A DNA stretch of 41,703 nucleotides. Source: Candidatus Jorgensenbacteria bacterium RIFCSPLOWO2_01_FULL_45_25b (lineage in GTDB: Bacteria; Patescibacteriota; Minisyncoccia; UBA6257; GWB1-50-10). Where the stretch lies: contig MFKK01000002.1 in the NCBI GenBank assembly GCA_001781035.1, positions 4,582 to 46,284 of the forward strand, in the 5' to 3' direction. The position numbers were made by a program, and so were the translations under genes. Numbering within the stretch: the first letter of the stretch is position 1; each line of letters starts with the position of its first letter. Below are positions 32,585 to 40,817 of this stretch, piece after piece. The notes under the pieces are model-generated. The model worked only from the letters and a program-made list of their open reading frames with translations, was not told the origin of the DNA and made no database searches.

Positions 32585-34177
32585 ATGAAAAAGTTTAGAT
32601 GGCTACTTATAACTTCAGGTGTGGTGATGCTTTATGGAGTTCTCTTCGTGCGCCTCTACAAGCTTCAAATATCAAAGAGCGAGTACTATACGGAACGAGC
32701 GGAAGCATTGGGAAAGATAGGAGCAGACTCAATGTATAAGCGGGGAAGGATTCTTATACAGGATAAGAACGGCAATGAGATTCCGCTCGCGGTGAACAAG
32801 GAATACCCCGTGATATACGCGGTGCCAAAGGATATAGATGACGCAAAAGAAGAAGCGTCCGCGCTTTCAGAGATATTGGGTTGGGAGAAAGAAGAACTGG
32901 AAAAAGCTCTGGATAATCCGGAATCCCGCTTCCGAATGCTTGTGGAAAAAGCAAGCGAAGAGCAAATAGAGAAGGTGCAGGAATTAAAATTGAAAGGAAT
33001 CTTTATTGATAAAAAACCTTATCGCTCCTATTCATTTGAGAAACTTGCCTCGCACGTCGCGGGATTTGTCGGAATAAACAAAGAATATAAAAACCCAAAA
33101 GGACTGTATGGAATTGAAAAGCAGTATGAGGAAACATTAAGAGCGGGAGAAGATGTAAAGCTTACGATTGACAGAAACATACAAACGGAAGCGGAAGAGA
33201 TGATACAAGGACTTGTGAAAGCGTATGGGGCAAAGACGGGCACGATTATCGTGGAAGACCCGAAGACGGGCGCTATTCTTGCACTCGCGAACGCCCCAAA
33301 TTTTAATCCAAACACATACGGCGAATCTCCGGTTGAAAACTTTATAAATCCTGCCACGCAAAATCTGTATGAACCCGGCTCGGTGTTTAAGCCCATTACA
33401 ATGGCGGCGGGTATTGATACCGGAGTGATCACCCCTCTCACGACCTATGTTGATAAAGGAACGCTTACCATTAACGGAGAAAAAATATCAAACTGGGATT
33501 TGAAAGCCCACGGGCGAATCACAATGACAAACGTTATTGAGCAATCGGTAAACACGGGCGCGGTATTCGCGGCGGTAAAAACAGGCAAAGAACATTTCGT
33601 GGAATACGTAAAAAAATTTGGATTCGGAGAAAAAACCGAGATTGAACTGCCCGATGAAGTACGGGGAAACCTCTCAAACATCGAGAGAAAAAATGTTCAA
33701 GATATAGACATCGCGACCGCCTCATTTGGCCAAGGAACGGCGGTAACGCCGATTCAGATGATAAGCGCGTTTACGGCAATCGCGAATGGCGGAGCGCTGA
33801 TGCGCCCCCATATTGACGCTTCCGTTCCAACAAAAGAAGTGCGGAGAGTGATAAAAGAAGAAACGGCAAAAAAAGTCGCGGAGATGATGGAATCCGCGGT
33901 TGAAAAAGCGAATGTCGCGGCGCTTCCCCAGCATCGGATAGCGGGAAAAACGGGAACCGCTCAAATCGCGGACCTAAAATACGGCGGGTATGAAGAAGCG
34001 TATAATCACACCTTTATCGGTTTCGGGCCGATAAGCAATCCGAAGTTCGTCGCGCTTCTGAAGCTTGAGCGTCCAAACGTAACACTCGCGGGCGCAACCG
34101 TCGTTCCGGCATTCAAAAAACTGGCGCAATTTATTGTAAGTTACTATAATATCCCACCAGATAAAGCTACTGAATAA
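32585..34177 (+). CDS. ftsI: Peptidoglycan transpeptidase (class B PBP)
   Basis: LYEPGSVFKPITMAAGID (SxxK), SVNTG, KTGTAQ motifs. Confidence 0.93.
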   Translation: MKKFRWLLITSGVVMLYGVLFVRLYKLQISKSEYYTERAEALGKIGADSMYKRGRILIQDKNGNEIPLAVNKEYPVIYAVPKDIDDAKEEASALSEILGWEKEELEKALDNPESRFRMLVEKASEEQIEKVQELKLKGIFIDKKPYRSYSFEKLASHVAGFVGINKEYKNPKGLYGIEKQYEETLRAGEDVKLTIDRNIQTEAEEMIQGLVKAYGAKTGTIIVEDPKTGAILALANAPNFNPNTYGESPVENFINPATQNLYEPGSVFKPITMAAGIDTGVITPLTTYVDKGTLTINGEKISNWDLKAHGRITMTNVIEQSVNTGAVFAAVKTGKEHFVEYVKKFGFGEKTEIELPDEVRGNLSNIERKNVQDIDIATASFGQGTAVTPIQMISAFTAIANGGALMRPHIDASVPTKEVRRVIKEETAKKVAEMMESAVEKANVAALPQHRIAGKTGTAQIADLKYGGYEEAYNHTFIGFGPISNPKFVALLKLERPNVTLAGATVVPAFKKLAQFIVSYYNIPPDKATE

Positions 34178-35488
34178 ATGACACCAATGAAATCTCGCCT
34201 CCTCCCTCTTCTTGAAAAAATAATAAAAACGTTGGCAAAGCTCACTCTAAAGCGCTACAAACCCGGCATTATTGGCATAACTGGAAATGTCGGAAAAACC
34301 TCGGCGAAGGAGGCGATAAGACTGCTTCTGGAACGGGAAAGGAAGGTGCGCGCGAATTCAAAAAATTTTAATAATGAGTTTGGACTCCCTCTTACTATTT
34401 TGGGAAATTGGAAAGATACGGAAGGAAGATTGTTTTGGATAAAAGTAATCTTATCCTCAATTATAAATCTGCTCATAAAAAGAAAGTCGTACCCCGAATT
34501 GCTGATTTTGGAATATGGCATAGACCGCCCCGGAGACATGCGAAAACTTTTGGAAATCGCCCGTCCTCACATCGGAGTGGTAACCGCGATAGGAAAAACC
34601 CCCGTGCACGTGGAATTTTTCGCGGGCAAGGAGGGAGTAATTCGGGAAAAGGCGAGAATGATAAGCCAGCTTCCCGCGACCGGTTTCGCGGTATTGAACG
34701 CCGATGATGAGGCGGTGCTTGGCATGCGGGATCACACGCGCGCTCACGGAATAACATTCGGATATTCCGAGCGGGCGGATATAAAAATATCAAACCTTGA
34801 AACGCAAATTCAAAATAGAGTTCCTTCAATCAGCTTCAAACTGAACTATGGAGGAAGTTTTGTGCCTGTAAGGATGGAGGGAGTGCTGGGAAAGACGCAA
34901 ACCTACGCGGCGGGAGCGGCGGCTGTAATTGGAGTGGTGTTTGGCATGAATCTCGTAAAAATCGCGGAAAACTTGGGAGCGTATAAATCTCCAAAAGGAA
35001 GAATGAATGTGTTGGGAGGAATAAAAAACAGCGTCATTATTGATGACACGTATAACTCCTCTCCTCTCGCGGCGAAAGAAGCGCTGGAAACCCTAAAAGA
35101 AATAAAAGCAAAGCGTAAAATCGCGGTATTGGGAGATATGCTGGAGCTTGGGAAGCACTCAATAGAAGAACACGAGAACATCGGAAAAATCGCGGCGAAA
35201 ACGGCGAAAATTCTGATAACCGTCGGCGCGAAGGGGAAATTTATCGGAGAATCCGCGATGAAAGCGGGGCTACCAAAGAAATCGGTATTTATATGCAAGG
35301 GAATAGCCGAAGCCTTCTCGCTTCTTACGAGGACAATTGAAGAGGGAGATATGGTTTTGGTGAAGGGGTCTCAAAGCGTTCGGATGGAATATGTTGTAAA
35401 GGGAGTGATGGAAGACTCGTCAAAAGCGGAAGAACTCCTTGTCCGCCAATCTAGCGCGTGGCTAGAAAAGCCTCCGATGTATAAGTAA
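34178..35488 (+). CDS. Mur ligase family protein (MurF-like)
   Basis: GIIGITGNVGKTSAKEAI ATP loop; LEYGIDRPGDM; IDDTYNSSPLAAKEALETL. Confidence 0.88.
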   Translation: MTPMKSRLLPLLEKIIKTLAKLTLKRYKPGIIGITGNVGKTSAKEAIRLLLERERKVRANSKNFNNEFGLPLTILGNWKDTEGRLFWIKVILSSIINLLIKRKSYPELLILEYGIDRPGDMRKLLEIARPHIGVVTAIGKTPVHVEFFAGKEGVIREKARMISQLPATGFAVLNADDEAVLGMRDHTRAHGITFGYSERADIKISNLETQIQNRVPSISFKLNYGGSFVPVRMEGVLGKTQTYAAGAAAVIGVVFGMNLVKIAENLGAYKSPKGRMNVLGGIKNSVIIDDTYNSSPLAAKEALETLKEIKAKRKIAVLGDMLELGKHSIEEHENIGKIAAKTAKILITVGAKGKFIGESAMKAGLPKKSVFICKGIAEAFSLLTRTIEEGDMVLVKGSQSVRMEYVVKGVMEDSSKAEELLVRQSSAWLEKPPMYK

Positions 35489-35518
35489 GAAGTAGCAACT
35501 TGCAAACTTGTTGTATTG

Positions 35519-35591
35519 CGCTCCTACGGGGAATCGAACCCCGGTTTCCGCCGTGAGAGGGCAGCGTCCTGGGCCACTAGACGATAGGAGC
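35519..35591 (-). tRNA. tRNA-Glu (CTC)
   Basis: Minus strand GCTCCTATCGTCTAGTGGCCCAGGACGCTGCCCTCTCACGGCGGAAACCGGGGTTCGATTCCCCGTAGGAGC. Confidence 0.95.
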
Positions 35592-35629
35592 AGGCAAGTG
35601 CATTATAAATACATAACAAAAAAGAGGCA

Positions 35630-36256
35630 ATGGATAAAATCGCGGAGCTGGAAAATTTGAAAGCGGAAATAGAAAAGGATTCCCTACTTCCGCTTCAGGA
35701 GTCGCATCTCGTATTCGGCGAGGGAAATCCAAACTGTGATATTCTTTTTATCGGAGAGGCGCCCGGTTTTCATGAAAACGAACAAAAACGCCCGTTTGTG
35801 GGACGCTCGGGACAGCTTCTCACGAAACTAATTGAGGCGATTGGCTGGAAAAGAGAAGACGTGTATATCACAAACATCGTAAAACGTCGTCCGCCGGAAA
35901 ACAGAGACCCCTCTCCGGAAGAAATAGAGGCGTATAAACCTTATCTTACTAGGCAAATAGAGATATTGAATCCAAAAATTATCGCTCCACTGGGAAGATT
36001 TTCCATGAACTATTTTTTGCCGAACGCGAAAATCTCACGCGACCAAGGAAAAATATTCTGGTGGGGAGAGAGGTTGATTATGCCTATTTATCATCCGGCG
36101 GCGGCGCTCCGCTCCACAAGCGTGTTGGAAGAATTAAAAAAAAGCATTCTAAAGCTAAAAATCGCGGCGGGAAAATATGAGAGGTTCCTGAAAGAAAAAA
36201 GAGAAAAAACGCAAAGTGAATCAGTAGAAGACAAGGAGCAGGAAACTCTTGTTTAG
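35630..36256 (+). CDS. Uracil-DNA glycosylase (family 4-like)
   Basis: ILFIGEAPGFHENEQKRPFVGRSGQLLTKLI, YITNIVKRRPPENRDPSPEE, PIYHPAAALR. Confidence 0.93.
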   Translation: MDKIAELENLKAEIEKDSLLPLQESHLVFGEGNPNCDILFIGEAPGFHENEQKRPFVGRSGQLLTKLIEAIGWKREDVYITNIVKRRPPENRDPSPEEIEAYKPYLTRQIEILNPKIIAPLGRFSMNYFLPNAKISRDQGKIFWWGERLIMPIYHPAAALRSTSVLEELKKSILKLKIAAGKYERFLKEKREKTQSESVEDKEQETLV

Positions 36257-36298
36257 TTTTTCAAAAAAAACGCCATCTGTTTGGGAAAACAAACGACG

Positions 36299-36508
36299 TT
36301 ATACGCGGGGAGCAATCTGACGCTCCCGACACTCTTGAATCGTAAACAACTCCTCTCTTTCCACATTGAGAATCCGGAGAAGGTCGGAAATGAGTACGAG
36401 AACGCGTCCATCGGGCATGTTTCGTACCACCATTCCATTATAGACGCCAAACGACATCTCAATACAGACCATGTCCCCCTCACGCAGTCTTTTTGCGATA
36501 TTCTCCAT
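36299..36508 (-). CDS. Small hypothetical protein
   Basis: MENIAKRLREGDMVCIEMSFGVYNGMVVRNMPDGRVLVLI; AGGGGG Shine-Dalgarno-like; divergent -10. Confidence 0.55.
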   Translation of the reverse strand: MENIAKRLREGDMVCIEMSFGVYNGMVVRNMPDGRVLVLISDLLRILNVEREELFTIQECRERQIAPRV

Positions 36509-36540
36509 CACATCCCCCTATCTGAAAACAAAATCTCCTC

Positions 36541-36550
36541 TATAATTATA
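36541..36550. promoter_or_regulatory. Symmetrical divergent -10 element
   Basis: TATAATTATA palindrome between the 36299-36508 minus gene and xseA. Confidence 0.45.
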
Positions 36551-36554
36551 CCAA

Positions 36555-38138
36555 ATGTTGGACATTCTAAATCGTCTCAAACAAAAGCGGAAAGAGCTTG
36601 CCGAAGAGGAGGGGAAAGAGCTTTTTATGATTCTTCACAACGCCACTCTGGAAGAAATGGCGGAAGTATTGCCGAAAACGATGGAAGAGCTGGAACGTAT
36701 TAAGGGGTGGGGAAAGAAAAAAAGCGAAAGGTATGGAGAAGAATTCTTGGAAATCATAAGGGGAGAAAAAGGAGAAATAAAAAGCGAAAAAAAAGAAGTA
36801 AGAGAAGCGGAAGAAGGAGAGCTTTCCGTGGAGCAGTTTGTTCATCTCATAAATAAAACCCTCGCGGGTTTTGGACAGGTAAGCGTACGGGGAGAAATCT
36901 CAAGAGTTTCGGTGCGGGACGGAAATGCCTACTTTACGTTGAAGGACCCAAAGGAAGGGCAGTATTCGGTTGATTGCTTTATGGGAAGATGGGATATGGA
37001 ATACTATGCCTATCTTTTGAATGAGGGAGAAGAGGTGATTGTAAAAGGAATTCCAAGCCTATATAAAACAGGAAGGTTTAGCTTGATAGCAAAAAAAATA
37101 ACGCCAATTGGAGAGGGCGCGTTGAAAAAAGCTTTTGAGGCGCTAAAGAAGAAGCTCGCGGAAAAAGGGTATTTTGAAGAATCAAGAAAGCGCCCGATTC
37201 CGCGCTTCGTACGAAAGATTGGTCTGATAACCTCAATGGAGGGGGAGGCGATTAACGATGTGAGAAAAAATATCGGTGAATACGGCTTCCAAATATACCT
37301 CTTTGATGTTCGGGTGGAGGGAGATCAGGCGGAAGGAGGAATCGTGCGCGCGATACGAGAGCTGAACACAGGAAAGCAAAACCTAGATGTTCTTGTTCTT
37401 ATTCGCGGAGGAGGAAGCAGAGAAAGTCTTAATGTGTTTAATTCAGAAAAAATAGCGGAAGCGATAGCGGGCTCAAGAATACCGGTTCTAACCGGCATCG
37501 GCCACGAACGGGACGAGACGATAGCCGGATACGTATCCGACAAAAATCTTTCAACTCCAACCGCGGTCGCCGTGTATCTGAAAAGGGAAAGAGAATCATT
37601 GATGGAAGAAGTAAAAGAAGGCGCGGAATCGCTGATGGAGAGGGTGGAGTATATTCTGGAGGAGAAAAAGAATAAGTACGAAATGAACTGGAAAAGAGTT
37701 CTTGCTTGCTTTGAATCGTATCTGGGCAGAAAAAATCTGATTCTAAAAAACCTCTCCGTAAGAATGGAACACGGGCTCGCGAAGACCTTCAAAAAATTCC
37801 GCGAGCTGGAACATCTCCTCCTCCGAAGGCTCTATATGTTTGAAAAAGCAACCGAAAGGAAAAAATACGAGCTAAAAAGAAAAATGGAAAAAATACGGGA
37901 AGGTTTGGAGAAGTATCTTGATAGGACAAGTTCAAAGCTTGCTTCTTTGGGAGAGGCGCTTGCTTCCTTAAATCCCGCCTCTGTCTTGGGGCGGGGATAT
38001 AGCATCGCTCGCGACAAAGAAGGAAAGATTATTAAAAAAGCCGAAGAGGTTGAAATCGGCGAGGAAATATCACTTCTTCTCGGAAAGGGGAGCATAACCT
38101 CTCTGGTGAACTCCGTAAGAAAGGAGGAGCAGTTCTAA
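36555..38138 (+). CDS. xseA: Exodeoxyribonuclease VII large subunit with N-terminal HRDC-like domain
   Basis: LNRLKQKRKELAEEEGKELFMILHNATLEEMAEVLPKTMEELERIKGWGKKKSERYGEEFLEII (HRDC-like) then SVEQFVHLINKTL...VRGEISRV...IGLITSMEGEAINDV. Confidence 0.93.
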   Translation: MLDILNRLKQKRKELAEEEGKELFMILHNATLEEMAEVLPKTMEELERIKGWGKKKSERYGEEFLEIIRGEKGEIKSEKKEVREAEEGELSVEQFVHLINKTLAGFGQVSVRGEISRVSVRDGNAYFTLKDPKEGQYSVDCFMGRWDMEYYAYLLNEGEEVIVKGIPSLYKTGRFSLIAKKITPIGEGALKKAFEALKKKLAEKGYFEESRKRPIPRFVRKIGLITSMEGEAINDVRKNIGEYGFQIYLFDVRVEGDQAEGGIVRAIRELNTGKQNLDVLVLIRGGGSRESLNVFNSEKIAEAIAGSRIPVLTGIGHERDETIAGYVSDKNLSTPTAVAVYLKRERESLMEEVKEGAESLMERVEYILEEKKNKYEMNWKRVLACFESYLGRKNLILKNLSVRMEHGLAKTFKKFRELEHLLLRRLYMFEKATERKKYELKRKMEKIREGLEKYLDRTSSKLASLGEALASLNPASVLGRGYSIARDKEGKIIKKAEEVEIGEEISLLLGKGSITSLVNSVRKEEQF

Positions 38139-38190
38139 CCACTATTCAGCGAGGGTTTGCGCGGGAAAAAACTTGGTATATAATAAGCGC

Positions 38191-38415
38191 ATGACAAAAG
38201 AAGCATCAAACGTGGAAACGGCAATTCAGCGCCTGGAAAAGATTGTGGAAGAACTCTCGGGAGGGGACATTGAAGTGGAAGCGGGACTGAAAAAATTTAA
38301 AGAGGGAGCCGAACTGGTAAAATTTTGCAGAAATGAGCTAAAAACGGCGGAAAATGAATTCAAAAAATTAAAAACGGAGTTGGAAGAAGAACCAGCCGAA
38401 ATGAAGGAGTTTTAA
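38191..38415 (+). CDS. xseB: Exodeoxyribonuclease VII small subunit
   Basis: VETAIQRLEKIVEELSGGDIEVEAGLKKFKEGAELVKFCRNEL. Confidence 0.93.
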   Translation: MTKEASNVETAIQRLEKIVEELSGGDIEVEAGLKKFKEGAELVKFCRNELKTAENEFKKLKTELEEEPAEMKEF

Positions 38416-38455
38416 CGGGAAAAATCTTTGCGCGGCGGGTCTACAAACAAAACAT

Positions 38456-39061
38456 ATGAAAAACATCGGAAAACCAATACTCTTTATCGTTCTTGCCTTC
38501 GGAGCGGGCTTTTTTATGGGAAATCAGATTCCGGGTTCGGGAGAGAGGCTGGTCGCCTCTCTCGTTCAGCTTGGGAAAGAGGAGAAGAAACAGGAAGTAG
38601 AAATAAGGGAGGAGAAAAAATCGGAAACATTTATCGTAACAAACGTCATTGACGGCGATACGATTCAAATTGAGGGAGGCGAACTTGTTCAATACATAGG
38701 AATTGACGCGCCCGAAGGAAAAAGCGGAGATTCGGAAGTATGCTTCGCGTCCGGCGCCAAGGTGCGTAATCAGATTTTGCTTGCCGGAAAGAAAGTCCGG
38801 CTGGAACGCGACGTAAGCGACCGCGACGGGAAGGGCAGGCTTCTGCGATATGTGTACGCGGAAGACCCCGAAGGAAAAGAAGGCGAGATATTTATAAACC
38901 TTGCCCTTGTAAAAGACGGAGCGGCCTTCACCGTCTCCTACCCTCCGGACGTAAAGTACCAAAAAAGCTTTGAAGCCGAGGAAGAAAAAGCAAGAGAAAG
39001 GCGCGTCGGTCTTTGGGCAACATGCGATGAGACATTAGAGGTTCTGCTTCCGGGAAAATAA
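38456..39061 (+). CDS. Membrane-anchored thermonuclease (SNase) 1
   Basis: VTNVIDGDTIQIEGGELVQYIGIDAPEG...VRLERDVSDRDGKGRLLRYVY...VGLWATC. Confidence 0.93.
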   Translation: MKNIGKPILFIVLAFGAGFFMGNQIPGSGERLVASLVQLGKEEKKQEVEIREEKKSETFIVTNVIDGDTIQIEGGELVQYIGIDAPEGKSGDSEVCFASGAKVRNQILLAGKKVRLERDVSDRDGKGRLLRYVYAEDPEGKEGEIFINLALVKDGAAFTVSYPPDVKYQKSFEAEEEKARERRVGLWATCDETLEVLLPGK

Positions 39062-39092
39062 ATCCTCTCACTCTTACGCGATTTATTATTAG

Positions 39093-39674
39093 ATGAAAAC
39101 AATTCGCTATAAACGTCTGATTGTGCTTATAGGAACACTACTCGTGTTCCTTTTTGGTGTCTGGTCGGGAGAGCTCGGAGATAAAAAAACAAAAGAAACA
39201 GAAGAGGTGCTAAATATCGCATCAGAAGAAAGTCAAGAGAACAAGGAAAACGAAAGGGAAACGACGAAAGCCATACGAGTGATTGATGGCGATACGATTG
39301 AAATAGAAGGAGGGGAGAAGGTTCGCTACATCGGCATTGATGCTCCGGAAAGCGTTGACCCTCGGCGAAAAGTGGAGTGCTTCGGGAAAGAAGCGGCAGA
39401 AAAGAACAAAGAGCTGGTGGAAGGAAAGGAGGTGGCTCTTGAAAAAGATATAAGCGAGAGGGATAAATACGGCCGTCTTCTGCGGTATGTGTATGTGAAA
39501 AACGCTGACGGCGCGGAGCTCTTCGTAAACGCGGAACTTGTAAAAGAGGGGTACGCGAACACCTCCACCTATCCGCCGGATGTAACGCAGAGCGCGCTCT
39601 TTAGGGAAAAAGAGAAAGAAGCGAGAGTAAAAAAAATCGGTCTCTGGGGCTCGTGCGGGAAAATCAACGAATAG
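39093..39674 (+). CDS. Membrane-anchored thermonuclease (SNase) 2
   Basis: AIRVIDGDTIEIEGGEKVRYIGIDAPES...LEKDISERDKYGRLLRYVYVK. Confidence 0.93.
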   Translation: MKTIRYKRLIVLIGTLLVFLFGVWSGELGDKKTKETEEVLNIASEESQENKENERETTKAIRVIDGDTIEIEGGEKVRYIGIDAPESVDPRRKVECFGKEAAEKNKELVEGKEVALEKDISERDKYGRLLRYVYVKNADGAELFVNAELVKEGYANTSTYPPDVTQSALFREKEKEARVKKIGLWGSCGKINE

Positions 39675-39730
39675 CGAATTGCGTACGAACAATCAAATAC
39701 GCGAACGATTCGTTTATTCGTATAGATTTG

Positions 39731-40339
39731 TTATTCGCTGATATTGCCCCAGTTCACCACATTCCACCATGCCGTGATATAATCCGCTCGGCGGTTTTGA
39801 TATTTGATATAGTACGCGTGCTCCCAAACATCAAGTCCGAGAAGCGGAACAAGTCCTTGGGAAATAGGGCTATCCTGATTCGCGGTTGAAATAACCGTAA
39901 GCCCGCCTGAAGCATCTTTTATTAACCACGCCCACCCGCTTCCGAAGCAGGCAAGAGCCGAGTTTGTAAAAACCTCCTTAAATGTTTCAAAGGAACCAAA
40001 AGATACCTCAATCTGTTTCAAAAATTCACCCGTCGGAGCGTCTTTTCCAATAATAGGAGGAGTCATCCACTTCCAAAATAGGGAATGATTGTAATGCCCG
40101 CCACCGTGATTTCGCACGGCTCCTCGTATTTCCTCCGGTACGCCCGATAAGTCTTTCAAAAGCTCCTCAACCGTCTTCTCTTGCAAATGAGGATATTTCT
40201 CCAAAGCGGTATTCAGCTTATCCACGTATGCCTGATGATGCTTTGCATGATGAATCCTCATGGTTTCCATATCAATAAAAGGCTCTAGAGCGTCGTAGGA
40301 ATAAGGAAGCGTTGGAAGTTCGTGTTTCATGAATACCAT
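39731..40339 (-). CDS. Superoxide dismutase (Fe/Mn family)
   Basis: [69 protein letters not shown]. Confidence 0.97.
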   Translation of the reverse strand: MVFMKHELPTLPYSYDALEPFIDMETMRIHHAKHHQAYVDKLNTALEKYPHLQEKTVEELLKDLSGVPEEIRGAVRNHGGGHYNHSLFWKWMTPPIIGKDAPTGEFLKQIEVSFGSFETFKEVFTNSALACFGSGWAWLIKDASGGLTVISTANQDSPISQGLVPLLGLDVWEHAYYIKYQNRRADYITAWWNVVNWGNISE

Positions 40340-40448
40340 TATAGAACAATTTAATTATTTGTTAAGCAGACGCCTAATGATATAATAACAAGGCGAAGCA
40401 GAAGATTTTATATTCTTCTCATCTTGAATTCAGGGGGTGGAAAAAAAT

Positions 40449-40679
40449 ATGAAAAAATCAAGAAAAAAACAATTTGTGCATTATGACGCGAAAAGCGACG
40501 TTTTGTATTTTGGCATAAAGCAGGGAGCAGAAGAGGAATTTGTGGAAATCGCGCCTGGTATGATGGCGGAACTTGACGAACAAGGAAAAGTTATCGGCGT
40601 TGAGGTTTTTAACGCCTCAAGCATGTTTCAGTCAGTTGCGAAATCAATTGAGCTTCGGGCAATGAGTATGGTAAGTTGA
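40449..40679 (+). CDS. DUF2283-like protein
   Basis: VHYDAKSDVLYFGIKQGAEEEFVEIAPGMMAELDEQGKVIGVEVFNAS; GGGGGTGG SD-like. Confidence 0.85.
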   Translation: MKKSRKKQFVHYDAKSDVLYFGIKQGAEEEFVEIAPGMMAELDEQGKVIGVEVFNASSMFQSVAKSIELRAMSMVS

Positions 40680-40715
40680 TGTAATAAATTTCAACACATT
40701 TCTATGAATTTCATG

Positions 40716-40737
40716 AGTCCCGCTCTATGGCGGGACT
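40716..40737. terminator. Hairpin between DUF2283 gene and atpB
   Basis: AGTCCCGC-TCTATG-GCGGGACT. Confidence 0.5.
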
Positions 40738-40817
40738 TATGTATTTCTGCCACATGTTGACCAAAAAAAGGTTTTCCAATAAAATTACTCTGTTTATTAA
40801 GGTCTAGTATCACTCTC

